Assembly (NCBI RefSeq): GCF_010726085.1
Contig: NZ_AP022560.1
Location: 930,001 to 994,000 of the forward strand
Length of the DNA stretch: 64,000 nucleotides
DNA from: Mycolicibacterium moriokaense
Lineage (GTDB): Bacteria > Actinomycetota > Actinomycetes > Mycobacteriales > Mycobacteriaceae
Direction of reading: 5' to 3'
The first letter of the stretch is position 1. The number at the start of each line of letters is the position of its first letter. The notes under the pieces were generated by a model that was not told the origin of the DNA, did not search any database, and worked only from the letters and a program-made list of their open reading frames with translations. A program made the translations under genes and the position numbers. Positions 10,322-19,920 of this stretch are shown one piece after another.

Positions 10322-11413
10322 TCAATGCGCAGGTCTGCGTCGTCCCCCCTGGTAGGGCGCCATGAACTCGGCGAGGACGCCGACCAACGCCGGAATGGCG
10401 TCGCACGCGATGACCTCGTAGCCGTGCGTGCTCAATGTGGGCAGACACAGCAGACCAGCCCTCGGCGAGAGGCCGGAAGCCTTTGCATGAGAGGCGTCCG
10501 ACTCGAACGCACCCAACACCGCCGGCTGCGGGCGCAGGCCACGCTCGGTGGCGATCTGCATCAATCGGTCCGCGATGTTCTTGTCGTAGACGCACTCGGC
10601 GTCGCTGTAGGCGATGATCGGCCCCCCGCTCACGCTCGTGCCGTACTCCGCCTCGGTCGGGCCGACTTCCAGCGCCAGCGTCAAATCGCCGGGCAGGGAG
10701 CGGCTCGCGTACGAGCCGCCGACGCCGCCGATCTCCTCGCTGGTGGTGAAAACCACGTACACATCGGCGTTCGGACGCCGGTTGCCTGCGCGCAAAGCTC
10801 GCACCGTCTGCAGCAGGGCGGTTGCGGGTGCGCGATCGTCCATGAAGTACGAACCGAGGTAGTCGCCGAATTCGACCAATGTGCGCCTGCTGCTTTCGAT
10901 GCACACCCGGGTGCCTGGCCGTATGCCCGCCTCCGCCAGTTCATCGGTGGTGCGGCCGGTAAAAACATAGACGTGGGACCAGTCCAGCGCCTTGTCGCCC
11001 TGGTCGGGTTTGGTCTCCCAGATCCGTTGGCTTTCCCTCGTGGTGTGTTCCGAGCCCAAAGACAGTACGCCGCAGAGGATTTGATTATCACCGAGGATCG
11101 CGACAGGGCCGAGGCCGAAATTGGCGGGGTACATCGTGCCCAGTTGGCTCACGTGCAGAGTGCCATCGGATTCCACGCGTTTGACGAGCATCGACAGTTC
11201 ATCCATGTGCGCCATGACCCTCAGTGCTGAGGCGCCCCCACTGCCGCGAATGAGGCCAACCACGTTGCCGGCCTCGTCGATCCACGACTCATCGACGCAG
11301 GGGGCCAGCTCGCGCAGACACACCTCGCGAACCGCGTCCTCCTGGCCGGACGGGCCATACGCCCACAACAGCTCTTGCAAGAGGTCGCGGTCAAGCTCGG
11401 TTTGACCGGTCAC
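10322..11413 (-). CDS. M42-family metallopeptidase (glutamyl aminopeptidase / endoglucanase-like)
   Basis: 363 aa from a GTG at 11413. Metal ligands of the M42/M28 clan are visible: His in VMAHMDELSM, bridging Asp in YFMDDRAP, the catalytic Glu pair in TTSEEIGGVGG, Asp in IAYSDAECV and the last His in STHGYEV. M42 enzymes are cytosolic, self-compartmentalised dodecameric aminopeptidases with two zinc or cobalt ions. The start overlaps the stop of the small basic protein gene by one base (TAGTG), so both share a transcript and the SigF-like promoter upstream. Substrate specificity is not predictable. Confidence 0.85.
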   Translation of the reverse strand: MTGQTELDRDLLQELLWAYGPSGQEDAVREVCLRELAPCVDESWIDEAGNVVGLIRGSGGASALRVMAHMDELSMLVKRVESDGTLHVSQLGTMYPANFGLGPVAILGDNQILCGVLSLGSEHTTRESQRIWETKPDQGDKALDWSHVYVFTGRTTDELAEAGIRPGTRVCIESSRRTLVEFGDYLGSYFMDDRAPATALLQTVRALRAGNRRPNADVYVVFTTSEEIGGVGGSYASRSLPGDLTLALEVGPTEAEYGTSVSGGPIIAYSDAECVYDKNIADRLMQIATERGLRPQPAVLGAFESDASHAKASGLSPRAGLLCLPTLSTHGYEVIACDAIPALVGVLAEFMAPYQGGRRRPAH

Positions 11414-11646
11414 TAGCTGGACTTCTTGCCGCCTTTGCGCCCGGCTGCCTTCTTTTGCGACTGGTTACCGCCACTGCCGCTACCGCTGCTGCGGCTGCTT
11501 TGGCTGCTGCCAGAACTCTTGCCGCCTCTGCTCGAGGCGCCCGGTGAGTTCGCGATCGCCGCCGCGCGCGACTTGCTCATGCCCTTCTCGCGCAGTCCCT
11601 CGTATTGCTTGTCGTTCTTGACGCTGGATCCGTGGTCTTTGGCCAT
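11413..11646 (-). CDS. Small basic Ser/Gly/Lys-rich protein (DUF7218-like)
   Basis: 77 aa. The N-terminal half carries a conserved-looking motif (SSVKNDKQYEGLREKGMSKS, then RAAAIAN) seen in short actinobacterial proteins resembling Rho-termination N-terminal helices. The C-terminal half is a low-complexity Ser/Gly run ending in a lysine-rich tail (KKAAGRKGGKKSS), likely to bind nucleic acid. A strong AAGGAG lies nine bases before the ATG and a SigF-like promoter further up. The DUF number is from memory. Such proteins are commonly stress induced, but function is unknown. Confidence 0.75.
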   Translation of the reverse strand: MAKDHGSSVKNDKQYEGLREKGMSKSRAAAIANSPGASSRGGKSSGSSQSSRSSGSGSGGNQSQKKAAGRKGGKKSS

Positions 11647-11676
11647 CGTCCTGCTCCTTCCGAACGAGGTGATGGG

Positions 11677-11701
11677 TACCCGATTGGGATCGGGGACACA
11701 C
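11677..11701 (-). promoter_or_regulatory. SigF-like promoter for the small basic protein / M42 peptidase unit
   Basis: On the gene strand GTGT at 11701-11698 and GGGTA at 11681-11677 are 16 bases apart. This is close to the mycobacterial SigF consensus GTTT-N15-17-GGGTA, with one mismatch in the -35. The ATG is about 30 bases downstream behind AAGGAG. Confidence 0.5.
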
Positions 11702-11710
11702 GTCCGGCGG

Positions 11711-13234
11711 TCACGGTCCTGGCGTGAGCCCCTTGGTGGCCGGACCTTCGATCAGAGTTCCGTCGGGTGCGAACCGCGAGCCGTGCAGCGGGCAATCCCA
11801 TGAGCAGTCGGCGTCGTTCCACTTCACGATGCCGCCGAGGTGCGGGCACACCGGTGAGACGATGCGGGTCACGCCGTCGACCTTGCTCTTGGCTTGCAGG
11901 TGCCAGGGCGGCCCGCTGACCACGCCTTGGCCTTCGCTCGGGGTCGCCCCGGAGGCGGTGATCGGCGAGACCCATCCCTTCGCCAGGTTGATCCCCACCT
12001 CGAGGTTCGCCATCAGGGCGGTGGTGATGCCTGCGGCCTCGTGCGGGCTCCAGCTCGCGAACGCGCGCCGCCAGTCCATCCGGCCGCCGAGAATCTGCGA
12101 CGAAAGCGCCAGTGCCGCAGCGACACCGTTGGACATGCCCCACTTGTCGAATCCCGTGGCGACGAAGAGCTTTTCGAACTTGGGCAACAGCGGCCCGACA
12201 TAGGGGAGTTCGTCCACCGGGTGGTAGTCCTGCGCCGACCAGAAGTGGGTCTGGACGGCACCGGGATAGTGCAGCGCAGCCCATTTCGCGAGGTCCTCGA
12301 TGTCCGCGGCAGGCGAATCTGCACGGCCGACGGTGTGCCCGGCGCCGCCGACGACGAGCTTCTCGCCGTCCGCGGTCGGCGCGTAACGCACCGACCGGGT
12401 CGGCGAATCGACCGAAATGAACATCGGTCGGGTGATGTCGCCGGGCACGTCGAAGGCCAAGCAGTAGGAGCGCTGCGGCTTCACGCGTGCGAAGAATCCG
12501 CCGCGATCCAGAATCGGAATGCCGGTGGCCAACACACACTGCGCGGCGGTGATCGAAATCTGTTGCTGCTGTGGATCTTCGGCTGATGCCGGAACCCGCA
12601 CCGAAATCCGCAGTGGTCCCGTGCCTGAAATCGACGCGACCCGCACACCCTGGAGCAGAGTGCCGCCGTTGGATTCGAGTTCGGTCACCAGGCTGTTCAG
12701 GTACGGCATGGGGTCGACCTGCGCCTGGTCACGCAGTCGCACGCCGCCCCGGAACGGGAAGGGCACGTCGGCCTGATCGACCCACTCGGCATCGTCGAGT
12801 CCCGCTTCGCGGCACGCCTGCAGAACCGATTTGGCGGTGTCGACACCGTCCACGTTCTGCGCGTATGCGAAATCGTCCTCGCGCTGCACGTGCAGGCCGT
12901 GGTCCTCGTAGTAGCGGAGCAGCCAGTCGCGGCCCTCGGCGTTGCCGGTGACGTAGTCCCGCAGGATGTCTTGCCCGTGCTTGGAGGCGATACGTGACAA
13001 CTTGGTGCCCTGCAGCAGGCTGACTTTCCCGGTGGTGTTGCCGGTGGCCCCGGCCCCGACGTGTCGGGCTTCGACGACGGTCACCCGCTTTCCCGCCCTG
13101 GCCAGCAACACAGCCGTTGTGAGGCCGGTGATTCCGGCGCCGACGATGACCACGTCCGACGACGTTCGGACGCTTTCGATATCGGACAGCGTCGTGACGG
13201 GTTCGGTCTGGTCGGCGAGCCACAGCGAGGACAT
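11711..13234 (-). CDS. FAD-dependent oxidoreductase with C-terminal Rieske [2Fe-2S] domain
   Basis: 507 aa. After MSSLWLADQTEPVTTLSD comes a DAO-type FAD fold (VVIVGAGITGLTTAVLLARAG, about residues 25-45; GAGATGNTTGKVSLLQG). The last 60 residues are a Rieske domain with the ligand pairs in SPVCPHLGGIV and WDCPLHGSRF. The reading frame extends 29 codons further, but the SigF-like promoter just upstream of 13234 makes this ATG the start. The same architecture is found in many actinobacteria as a stress-linked oxidoreductase of unknown substrate. It lies divergent from the exported protein at 13490. Confidence 0.88.
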   Translation of the reverse strand: MSSLWLADQTEPVTTLSDIESVRTSSDVVIVGAGITGLTTAVLLARAGKRVTVVEARHVGAGATGNTTGKVSLLQGTKLSRIASKHGQDILRDYVTGNAEGRDWLLRYYEDHGLHVQREDDFAYAQNVDGVDTAKSVLQACREAGLDDAEWVDQADVPFPFRGGVRLRDQAQVDPMPYLNSLVTELESNGGTLLQGVRVASISGTGPLRISVRVPASAEDPQQQQISITAAQCVLATGIPILDRGGFFARVKPQRSYCLAFDVPGDITRPMFISVDSPTRSVRYAPTADGEKLVVGGAGHTVGRADSPAADIEDLAKWAALHYPGAVQTHFWSAQDYHPVDELPYVGPLLPKFEKLFVATGFDKWGMSNGVAAALALSSQILGGRMDWRRAFASWSPHEAAGITTALMANLEVGINLAKGWVSPITASGATPSEGQGVVSGPPWHLQAKSKVDGVTRIVSPVCPHLGGIVKWNDADCSWDCPLHGSRFAPDGTLIEGPATKGLTPGP

Positions 13235-13245
13235 GAGGCCAGACC

Positions 13246-13269
13246 TACCCGGCGTGCGTCTGATCAAAC
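13246..13269 (-). promoter_or_regulatory. SigF promoter of the FAD/Rieske gene (near-consensus)
   Basis: On the gene strand GTTT (13269-13266) and GGGTA (13250-13246) are exactly 15 bases apart, a full match to the mycobacterial SigF consensus. The ATG at 13234 begins 11 bases after the -10, giving a very short leader. This also argues that the upstream in-frame extension is not translated. Confidence 0.65.
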
Positions 13270-13489
13270 GTGAGACGCCGGTTGTAACCGCACGGCGGGA
13301 ATTCGGCCGCGATCGCACCATGGCGTTACCACACGCCGCGGTGTGGGTCGCCGCCCTTACCTGACGGATAGCAAAACCTTCCCGGACAGAAGCGAAGTCT
13401 GGCCTGCGAGCGATTACGGTCGCCCCGCGATCTCGGGACTATTTCTTCAGCAACGACGCACCGATACGAAACTCCCGAGAGGAACCCCA

Positions 13490-13876
13490 ATGACCAAGTC
13501 CATCAAGACCTTCAAGTACGCCGCGACGGTCGTCGGTGCGCTGGCCGTGCTCGCCATTGCTCCCGCGACCGCGTTCGCCACTGACAACGACGATTCCGGC
13601 CCCGGCGGCTGCAACTACACCGACGCCGACGGCTACAACATCCCGATCCACAACGGAGAAGACGTCTACGTCGACGGCAAGATCGTCTCGTGCCGCAACG
13701 GCTCGGTCGTCGTCACCACGCCGCCGCCCGCACGGGGATCCGACGTGCGCGCCCCGTTGGCAGGGGGCAACCTGTCGGTGCTGACCGAGCCCGGCACGTC
13801 TTCGGAGCCCTCCAGGCCGGTGACTCCGAAGCGTCCGCTGTTCGACAAGGCGCCGGTCCTGATCGCGACCCCCTGA
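13490..13876 (+). CDS. Small exported protein (Rv3705A-like)
   Basis: 128 aa. The start is MTKSIKTF at 13490, with GAGAGG at the right distance; the longer frame upstream has no support. A signal peptide (VVGALAVLAIAPATAFA) is cleaved before TDNDDSGPGG. The mature protein has two cysteines (GGCNYTD, IVSCRNG) that could form a disulfide, a short beta-rich part and a Pro/Ser-rich tail (EPGTSSEPSRPVTPKRP). Size and neighbourhood match a small proline-rich secreted protein of M. tuberculosis in the same region. A 14-bp hairpin follows the stop. Function unknown. Confidence 0.8.
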   Translation: MTKSIKTFKYAATVVGALAVLAIAPATAFATDNDDSGPGGCNYTDADGYNIPIHNGEDVYVDGKIVSCRNGSVVVTTPPPARGSDVRAPLAGGNLSVLTEPGTSSEPSRPVTPKRPLFDKAPVLIATP

Positions 13877-13887
13877 CCAACTGAATA

Positions 13888-13922
13888 TTCGGCCCGCCAC
13901 CATTACCGGGTGGCGGGCCGAA
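13888..13922. terminator. Strong GC-rich hairpin after the exported-protein gene
   Basis: Perfect 14-bp inverted repeat (TTCGGCCCGCCACC / GGTGGCGGGCCGAA) with a 7-base loop, 12 bases after the stop at 13876. There is no T-run, as is usual for mycobacterial intrinsic terminators. Its place between two same-strand genes with separate promoters supports termination. Confidence 0.75.
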
Positions 13923-13997
13923 CTCGTCGGGGCGTACACAGCGGATTCATAGCTAATACATGACTGGCACATCAATACCGTCTGCATGATCTTGGCC

Positions 13998-14408
13998 ATG
14001 AGTGAAACACCGACGTCCTCCTCAGAACCCGCGACCGGCCCGGTCGTCGCCCCGCCACCCGCAGCACCCGTTGTCCGCGAGGAGCCGCGCCGCAGCAAGG
14101 TGACCACCGTTGCCGCCTGGGTCGGCATCGTCGCGGGTGTGGTGTTCATCGTCGCCGTGATCTTCTTCTCCGGATTCATCCTCGGAGCGCACAGCGGCGG
14201 CCATCGTGGTGGGCCCAGGGGTGACCACGGCCCTGAGCATGGCTTCGTGGAGTTCCACCGCGGTCCGCCGCCGTTCATGCTTCCGCCGCCCGGCGACTTC
14301 GGGCGTGGTGGTCCTGGCTTCGGCCCGGGTGGGCCCAGGTTCCAGCCGCCGCAGTCGCCCGGTGAGCCGCAGGGCCCCGGCCAGACGACTCCGGCGCGCC
14401 CTTCCTGA
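13998..14408 (+). CDS. Pro/Gly-rich single-pass membrane protein (Rv3706c-like)
   Basis: 136 aa from ATG 13998 (MSETPTSSSEP); an in-frame ATG at 13986 is also possible. The cytoplasmic N-terminus is Pro/Ala-rich, then comes a transmembrane helix (about residues 38-63, VAAWVGIVAGVVFIVAVIFF). The external tail is rich in Gly, His, Pro and Phe (GAHSGGHRGGPRGDHGPE, GDFGRGGPGFGPGGPRFQPP). Low complexity of this kind suggests a disordered surface segment or, through the histidines, metal binding. It matches the proline-rich protein of this conserved mycobacterial neighbourhood. Function unknown. Confidence 0.72.
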   Translation: MSETPTSSSEPATGPVVAPPPAAPVVREEPRRSKVTTVAAWVGIVAGVVFIVAVIFFSGFILGAHSGGHRGGPRGDHGPEHGFVEFHRGPPPFMLPPPGDFGRGGPGFGPGGPRFQPPQSPGEPQGPGQTTPARPS

Positions 14409-14421
14409 AGCCCGTCCTGAT

Positions 14422-14446
14422 GTTTTGACCGACTCTAGTTCGGGTC
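14422..14446 (+). promoter_or_regulatory. SigF-like promoter of the catalase gene
   Basis: GTTT at 14422-14425 and GGGTC at 14442-14446 are separated by 16 bases, a near match to GTTT-N15-17-GGGTA. The catalase ATG is about 60 bases downstream, behind GAGGAG. SigF control would fit an oxidative-stress enzyme. Confidence 0.5.
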
Positions 14447-14508
14447 ATTCTCCTCGGCGAGGCCCAGCCCACCCGGCCTGAAACGCCTCGTCGAGGAGAT
14501 GACACCCG

Positions 14509-15957
14509 ATGACCGACAAGTACACGACCAACGACGCCGGCAATCCGATCCCCAGCCTCGAGCATTCGCTCACGGTCGGTCCGGACGGCCCGATTCTGCT
14601 GCAGGACCACTACCTGATCGAGCAGATGGCCAACTTCAACCGGGAGCGCATCCCGGAGCGACAGCCCCACGCCAAGGGTGGTGGGGCGTTCGGTCATTTC
14701 GAGGTGACCGCCGACGTCAGCAACTTCACCAAAGCCGCGGTTTTCCAGCCCGGAACCAAGACCGAGATGGTGGCCAGATTCTCGACCGTCGCCGGTGAGC
14801 GCGGCAGCCCGGACACGTGGCGCGATCCCCGCGGCTTCGCGCTGAAGTTCTACACCAGCGAAGGCAACTTCGACATGGTCGGCAACAACACCCCGGTGTT
14901 CTTTGTCCGCGATCCGATGAAGTTCCAGAACTTCATTCGCTCGCAAAAGCGGATGGCCGCCAACAATCTTCGCGACCACCACATGCAATGGGACTTCTGG
15001 ACGCTGTCACCCGAGTCGGCCCACCAGGTCACCTGGCTGATGGGCGACCGCGGTATCCCCAAGACCTGGCGGCACATGAACGGATACTCCAGCCATACGT
15101 ACAGCTGGCTCAACGCCGCCGACGAGTTGTTCTGGGTGAAGTACCACTTCAAGACCGACCAGGGCATCGAATTCCTCACCCAGGAGGACGCCGACCGGAT
15201 CGCCGGTGAGGACGGTGACTACCACCAGCGCGACCTCTTCACGTCGATCGAGGAGGGCAACTTCCCGACGTGGACGCTGTTCGTGCAGATCATGCCGTTC
15301 GAGGAGGCGAAGACCTATCGGTTCAATCCGTTCGACCTCACCAAGGTGTGGCCGCACGGCGACTACCCGCTGCACGAGGTCGGCAAGATGACCCTCAATC
15401 GCAATGTCGAGGACTACCACGCGCAGATCGAGCAGGCCGCGTTCGAACCGAACAACATCGTTCCGGGCACCGGACTCAGTCCGGACAAGATGCTGCTGGC
15501 CCGGGGTTTCTCCTACTCCGACGCCCACCGTGCGCGGCTCGGCGTGAACTACAAGCAGATCCCGGTCAACGAGCCGCACGTCGAGGTCCGCGCCTACTCA
15601 AAGGACGGCGCGATGCGCATCCGCAACGCCACGGATCCGGTGTATGCACCGAATTCGATGGGCGGTCCGGAGGCCGACCCCAAGCGCGCCGCCGAGGTGC
15701 ACTGGGCATCCGACGGCGACATGGTGCGCGCGGCCTACGCGCTGCGTGCCGAGGACGACGACTGGGGGCAGGCAGGCACCCTGGTGCGCGAGGTGCTCGA
15801 CGACGACGCACGGGATCGACTGGCGCACAACATCATCGGCCACGTGCTCGATGGTGTGCGCGAGCCGGTGCTCTCTCGGGTGTTCGAGTACTGGACCAAT
15901 GTCGATCCCGACCTCGGCAAGAAGGTCGAGGAGGGCGTGCGCGCCAAACAGGGCTAG
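14509..15957 (+). CDS. katA: Monofunctional heme catalase
   Basis: 482 aa, the small-subunit catalase size. Active-site residues are all present: distal His54 in [10 protein letters not shown], the Asn126-Asn127 pair in [15 protein letters not shown], and proximal heme-ligand Tyr336 in [14 protein letters not shown]. The start ATG is preceded by GAGGAG nine bases away. It converts hydrogen peroxide to water and oxygen in the cytoplasm. It is monocistronic, with a SigF-like promoter upstream and a 19-bp hairpin 10 bases after the stop. The symbol follows the family; the peroxidase KatG is a different protein. Confidence 0.96.
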   Translation: MTDKYTTNDAGNPIPSLEHSLTVGPDGPILLQDHYLIEQMANFNRERIPERQPHAKGGGAFGHFEVTADVSNFTKAAVFQPGTKTEMVARFSTVAGERGSPDTWRDPRGFALKFYTSEGNFDMVGNNTPVFFVRDPMKFQNFIRSQKRMAANNLRDHHMQWDFWTLSPESAHQVTWLMGDRGIPKTWRHMNGYSSHTYSWLNAADELFWVKYHFKTDQGIEFLTQEDADRIAGEDGDYHQRDLFTSIEEGNFPTWTLFVQIMPFEEAKTYRFNPFDLTKVWPHGDYPLHEVGKMTLNRNVEDYHAQIEQAAFEPNNIVPGTGLSPDKMLLARGFSYSDAHRARLGVNYKQIPVNEPHVEVRAYSKDGAMRIRNATDPVYAPNSMGGPEADPKRAAEVHWASDGDMVRAAYALRAEDDDWGQAGTLVREVLDDDARDRLAHNIIGHVLDGVREPVLSRVFEYWTNVDPDLGKKVEEGVRAKQG

Positions 15958-15966
15958 GGAGCTTGT

Positions 15967-16030
15967 CGCCGAGTGCACGCTTGTTTTCGGGTCTTCTCGC
16001 GATTCGTGTACAACAAGCGTGCACTCGGCG
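15967..16030. terminator. Long perfect hairpin downstream of katA
   Basis: Inverted repeat with 19-bp perfect arms (CGCCGAGTGCACGCTTGTT at 15967-15985 and its complement at 16012-16030) and a 26-base loop, 9 bases after the katA stop. There is no T-run. It probably ends katA transcription. Arms this long and exact suggest a dispersed palindromic repeat. Confidence 0.65.
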
Positions 16031-16091
16031 GAAGCCGTTCGGCGAGTACGGGCGTCTTGCCCTCTGAACCACGGCTGGCATGATCGAGCCC

Positions 16092-16520
16092 ATGAGCATC
16101 GAAGTCGTATTCACGTCAGAGTCCACAGCAACCGGAGGTGGCCGCGAGGGCCACGTCAAGTCATCGACCGGCAGGATCGATCTGAACACCAACCACCCGA
16201 AGGAGATGGGTGGCAGCGGCGAGGGCACCAACCCGGAGGAGCTGTTCTCCGCAGGCTATTCCGCATGCTTCCTCGGTGCGCTCCGCCTGGTGGCCCGCAA
16301 CGAGAAGATCGACCTCGACGATGCGACCGGCATCACCGCGCAGATCGGCTTCGGCAAGGATCCCGCGGGCGGATTCGCCATCAACGCGCACCTGATCGGC
16401 TACCTGCCCGGCCTCGAGCAGAGCGCCGCCGACGAGTTGATGGAGAAGGCCCACCAGGTGTGCCCGTACTCCAAGGCCACTCGCGGCAACATCGACGTCA
16501 AGTTGTCGGCGAAGGTGTAA
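16092..16520 (+). CDS. ohr: Organic hydroperoxide resistance protein (Ohr/OsmC family)
   Basis: 142 aa from ATG 16092 (MSIEVVFTSE). The Ohr redox pair is visible: Cys59 in FSAGYSACFLGAL and Cys124 in HQVCPYSKATRGN. The typical GGSGEGTNPEELF precedes the first. Ohr reduces organic peroxides through a cysteine sulfenate and disulfide and is usually re-reduced by lipoylated proteins. The spacing and the CPYSKATRGN block distinguish it from OsmC proper. No OhrR-type MarR regulator is adjacent. The next gene begins two bases after the stop. Confidence 0.92.
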   Translation: MSIEVVFTSESTATGGGREGHVKSSTGRIDLNTNHPKEMGGSGEGTNPEELFSAGYSACFLGALRLVARNEKIDLDDATGITAQIGFGKDPAGGFAINAHLIGYLPGLEQSAADELMEKAHQVCPYSKATRGNIDVKLSAKV

Positions 16521-16522
16521 CC

Positions 16523-17206
16523 ATGACAGCCCGGCGGGCGCACAACGGTCTCGGCAGAACTCTCGCAGTCCTGGCAGGCATCGGTGTCGGCACGGGTCTG
16601 TCACTGGCGGCGCCTGCCGCCGAGATTTCGGCCAAGCCCTCTGATCCGGGAGTGGTGAATTACGCCGTGCTGCCGAAGGGATCGGTGAGCAACATCGTCG
16701 GCGCGCCGTTTCGGTTCGAGTGGACGTACAACGCGCCGTTCCAGTCGTTCTGGGTCGACAACCCGTCGTGCAACAACTGGGCCGACATCGGGTTGCCCGA
16801 TGTGTACGCAGACCCGGACCTGGCGTCGTTCAACGGTGCGGTGGCGCAGACGGGCCCGAATGATCAACGGAACTTCGTCAAGCAGGCGGTCGGCGTCTTC
16901 GCCACCAACGACGCCGCCGACCGCGCGTTCCACCGCGTCGTCGACCGCACGCTCGGCTGCAACGGCCAGACCACCGCGATGCACCTGGACAACATGACCA
17001 CCCAGGTGTGGAGCTTCACCGGTGGGCCGGCCACGGCGACCGACCTCGACTGGGTCAAGCAGGAGGCGGGTACCGACCGTCGATGCTTCAACACGACCCG
17101 AAAGCGCGAGAACGTTCTGCTGCAGGCGAAAGTCTGTCAATCCGGTAACGGCGGTCCGGCGGTGAACGTGCTGGCCGGCGCCATGCAGAACACCCTGGGG
17201 CAGTAA
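16523..17206 (+). CDS. Exported sensor-domain protein (PknH C-terminal-like, Rv3705c-like)
   Basis: 227 aa. It starts at ATG 16523, two bases after ohr; the long in-frame sequence upstream belongs to the katA shadow. The N-terminus (TARRAHNGLGRTLAVLAGIG, VGTGLSLAAPAA) is a signal peptide. The mature part contains four Cys (NPSCNNW, RTLGCNGQ, DRRCFNTT, KVCQSG) arranged like the two disulfides of the PknH extracellular sensor fold, plus VFATNDAADRAFHRVVD. Such stand-alone domains are common in mycobacteria and may bind a cell-surface ligand. No enzymatic function is known. Confidence 0.78.
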   Translation: MTARRAHNGLGRTLAVLAGIGVGTGLSLAAPAAEISAKPSDPGVVNYAVLPKGSVSNIVGAPFRFEWTYNAPFQSFWVDNPSCNNWADIGLPDVYADPDLASFNGAVAQTGPNDQRNFVKQAVGVFATNDAADRAFHRVVDRTLGCNGQTTAMHLDNMTTQVWSFTGGPATATDLDWVKQEAGTDRRCFNTTRKRENVLLQAKVCQSGNGGPAVNVLAGAMQNTLGQ

Positions 17207-17332
17207 CGGCAGCGGCATTCCGGCACACCCACTAAACGAAGTCACGAGAAAAATCGTGGGACTTTGTCGGTGTGGTCTGGAAGATGTAGGGAGGCAGCGA
17301 TCGTTTCCCTACCCGGAAGGGGCCGGAAAGAC

Positions 17333-18622
17333 ATGACCTTTGCCATGACGTCCGCTGTGGACGACGCGTGTCCAACCACTGAAGTCGAGCTCACCAGCGC
17401 AAACGATGCCGCCGGCTATATCGGTGACACCTGTCTGGACGACGGCCCGGTCGGTCGGGTGGGTCTGGAGGTCGAGGCGCACTGCTTCGATCTGACCGAC
17501 CCGATGCGGCGGCCCGGGTGGGATGAGATCAACGCGACCATAGCGGCCGTGCCGCCATTGCCCGGTGGCAGCTCGATAACGGTCGAACCCGGCGGTGCCG
17601 TCGAGTTGTCGGGACCCCCGCTGGACGGGCCGGTGCCTGCCATCGCCGCGATGCAGGCCGACCGCGCCGCGCTACGAGCGGCCTTCGCGCAGGCGGGTCT
17701 CGGATTGGTGCTGCTCGGCGCCGATCCGCTGCGCCCTGCCAAGCGCGTCAACCCGGGTGCCCGTTACCAGGCGATGGAGACGTTCTTCACCGCCAGCCAG
17801 ACCGGCGCTGCCGGGGCGGCCATGATGACGTCGACGGCCTCGATCCAGATCAACCTCGACGCCGGGCCGCAGGACGGCTGGGCCGACCGGGTGCGGCTCG
17901 CGCATGCACTCGGCCCGACCATGATCGCGGTCGCGGCCAACTCGCCACTGCTCGGCGGCAGGTTCGCGGGCTGGCGTTCGGCGCGCCAACATGTTTGGAG
18001 CCAACTGGATTCGGCGCGCTGCGGACCTGTCCTCGGCGTCAACGGCGACGACCCGGCCAGCGATTGGGCGCGATATGCGTTGAAGGCGCCCGTCATGTTG
18101 GTCAACACGCCCGCCAAGAACGAGGTCACTCCGGTGACGTCCTGGGTGCCGTTCGCCGACTGGGCCGACGGTCGCGTGATGCTTGGCGACCGCAGACCAA
18201 CGCGGGCCGATCTCGACTATCACCTCACCACGCTGTTCCCGCCGGTGCGGCCACGCCGCTGGCTGGAGATCCGGTACCTCGACAGCGTCCCCGACGCGGT
18301 GTGGCCGGCCGTTGCCTACACACTCGTCACCCTGCTCGACGACCCGATCGCCGCCGATATCGCCGCCGAGGCCACCGAATCGGTCGCCACCGCGTGGGAC
18401 CGCGCCGCGCAGATCGGACTCGGCGACCGAAGGCTGGCCAACGCCGCGAAACGGTGCGTGACAGCTGCCGCGGAACGGGCTCCCGCCGAACTCGAGGAAT
18501 CGATGCAGCAGCTGGTGCGTTCGGTCGAACAGGGCCGGTGCCCGGCCGACGACTTCTCCGATCGGGTCGTCGAACACGGCATCGCACCGGCGGTCACCCA
18601 ATTGGCGCAAGGGGAGCTGTGA
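17333..18622 (+). CDS. egtA: Gamma-glutamylcysteine ligase of ergothioneine synthesis
   Basis: 429 aa. The start [11 protein letters not shown] at 17333 has GGAAAG two bases upstream; a second Met lies four residues on. The glutamate-cysteine ligase core is visible as [11 protein letters not shown] (metal/ATP acidic motif), [24 protein letters not shown] and the arginine-rich [15 protein letters not shown]. It joins glutamate to cysteine to make the thiol donor used by EgtB. It is the first gene of egtABCDE; its TGA overlaps the GTG of egtB. In M. tuberculosis the equivalent gene was long called gshA. Confidence 0.93.
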   Translation: MTFAMTSAVDDACPTTEVELTSANDAAGYIGDTCLDDGPVGRVGLEVEAHCFDLTDPMRRPGWDEINATIAAVPPLPGGSSITVEPGGAVELSGPPLDGPVPAIAAMQADRAALRAAFAQAGLGLVLLGADPLRPAKRVNPGARYQAMETFFTASQTGAAGAAMMTSTASIQINLDAGPQDGWADRVRLAHALGPTMIAVAANSPLLGGRFAGWRSARQHVWSQLDSARCGPVLGVNGDDPASDWARYALKAPVMLVNTPAKNEVTPVTSWVPFADWADGRVMLGDRRPTRADLDYHLTTLFPPVRPRRWLEIRYLDSVPDAVWPAVAYTLVTLLDDPIAADIAAEATESVATAWDRAAQIGLGDRRLANAAKRCVTAAAERAPAELEESMQQLVRSVEQGRCPADDFSDRVVEHGIAPAVTQLAQGEL

Positions 18623-19920
18623 GCCGACGCGAGACACTCGCCCGCGAACTCACGACTGCCCGTGACAGAACTCTGCGGCTGGTCGACTTCGACGACGCCG
18701 AACTGCACCGCCAGTACAACCCGCTGATGAGCCCGCTGGTGTGGGACCTCGCCCACATCGGCTGGCAGGAAGAGCTGTGGCTGCTGCGCGGCAACGACCC
18801 GGCCCGTCCCGGACTCCTCGATCCGCAGGTGGAGCGGTGCTACGACGCATTCCTCAACCCTCGCGCCAGCCGCATCGACCTTCCGGTGCTGTCGCCCACC
18901 GAAGCTCGGTCCTACTGCGCGACCGTGCGCAACAGGGCACTCGACCGCCTCGACGCGCTACCCGCCGACGATGGTGACGAGTTCACCTTCGGACTGGTGA
19001 TCAGCCACGAGAACCAGCACGACGAGACGATGCTGCAGGCGCTGAATCTGCGATCCGGACCCCCACTGCTGGACCGCGGCGCGCCGCTGCCGTCCGGCAG
19101 GTCCGGGGTCGCGGGCACGTCGGTGCTCGTGCCCGCAGGTGAGTTCATCCTCGGGGTCGACGCGGTGACCGAACCGCACTCACTGGACAACGAGCGCGGG
19201 CCGCATGTGGTCGACCTGCCGGCCTTCCGTATCGGCACGGTGCCGGTCACCAACGGTGAGTGGCGGCAGTTCATGGACGACGGCGGATACGACAACCCCC
19301 GCTGGTGGTCCGATGCCGGCTGGTCCCACAGGCAGGAGGCGGGACTGCGGGCGCCGCAGTTCTGGAACGACGGCGAGCTGACCGGAACCAGGACCCGCTT
19401 CGGCCATGTCGAGGAGATCCCCGCCGACGAGCCCGTGCAGCACATCACGTTCTTCGAGGCCGAGGCCTACGCGAAGTGGGCGGGCGCACGGCTGCCGACC
19501 GAGCAGGAATGGGAGAAGGCCTGCGCATGGGACCCGGCGGTCAACGCGCGCCGCCGCTATCCGTGGGGTTCGTCGGAGCCGACGGCGCATCTGGCCAACC
19601 TCGGCGGTGATGCCCTGCGGCCCGCACCGGTGGGCGCCTATCCGGCAGGCGCGTCGGCGTATGGCGCCGAACAGATGCTCGGCGATGTATGGGAGTGGAC
19701 CACGTCGCCGCTGCGGCCGTGGCCGGGTTTCACGCCGATGCTCTACGAGCAGTACTCGGCGCCCTTCTTCGAAGGCACCGGGTCCGGCGACTACAAGGTC
19801 CTGCGCGGCGGCTCATGGGCGGTCGCGTCGAACATCCTACGGCCGAGTTTCCGCAACTGGGACCACCCGAACCGGAGGCAGATCTTCTCGGGTGTGCGGC
19901 TCGCGTGGGATGTCGGCTGA
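18619..19920 (+). CDS. egtB: EgtB, iron-dependent sulfoxide synthase
   Basis: 433 aa from GTG 18619, overlapping the egtA stop by four bases; the longer in-frame extension is egtA shadow. The N-terminal DinB-like domain has the iron ligands His46 (VWDLAHIGW) and His130/His134 ([10 protein letters not shown]). From about residue 170 comes an FGE/sulfatase-modifying-type domain ([50 protein letters not shown]). It couples gamma-glutamylcysteine to trimethylhistidine with oxygen, forming the C-S sulfoxide. The Gln within HxxQHDE is the family's normal spacing. Confidence 0.95.
   Translation: MSRRETLARELTTARDRTLRLVDFDDAELHRQYNPLMSPLVWDLAHIGWQEELWLLRGNDPARPGLLDPQVERCYDAFLNPRASRIDLPVLSPTEARSYCATVRNRALDRLDALPADDGDEFTFGLVISHENQHDETMLQALNLRSGPPLLDRGAPLPSGRSGVAGTSVLVPAGEFILGVDAVTEPHSLDNERGPHVVDLPAFRIGTVPVTNGEWRQFMDDGGYDNPRWWSDAGWSHRQEAGLRAPQFWNDGELTGTRTRFGHVEEIPADEPVQHITFFEAEAYAKWAGARLPTEQEWEKACAWDPAVNARRRYPWGSSEPTAHLANLGGDALRPAPVGAYPAGASAYGAEQMLGDVWEWTTSPLRPWPGFTPMLYEQYSAPFFEGTGSGDYKVLRGGSWAVASNILRPSFRNWDHPNRRQIFSGVRLAWDVG

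Noticed and set aside
17995..19920. A longer EgtB with about 200 extra N-terminal residues, or an EgtA-EgtB fusion
   Set aside because: The extra residues are the egtA gene in another frame. EgtB homologues begin at [10 protein letters not shown], and the GTG at 18619 overlaps the egtA stop.
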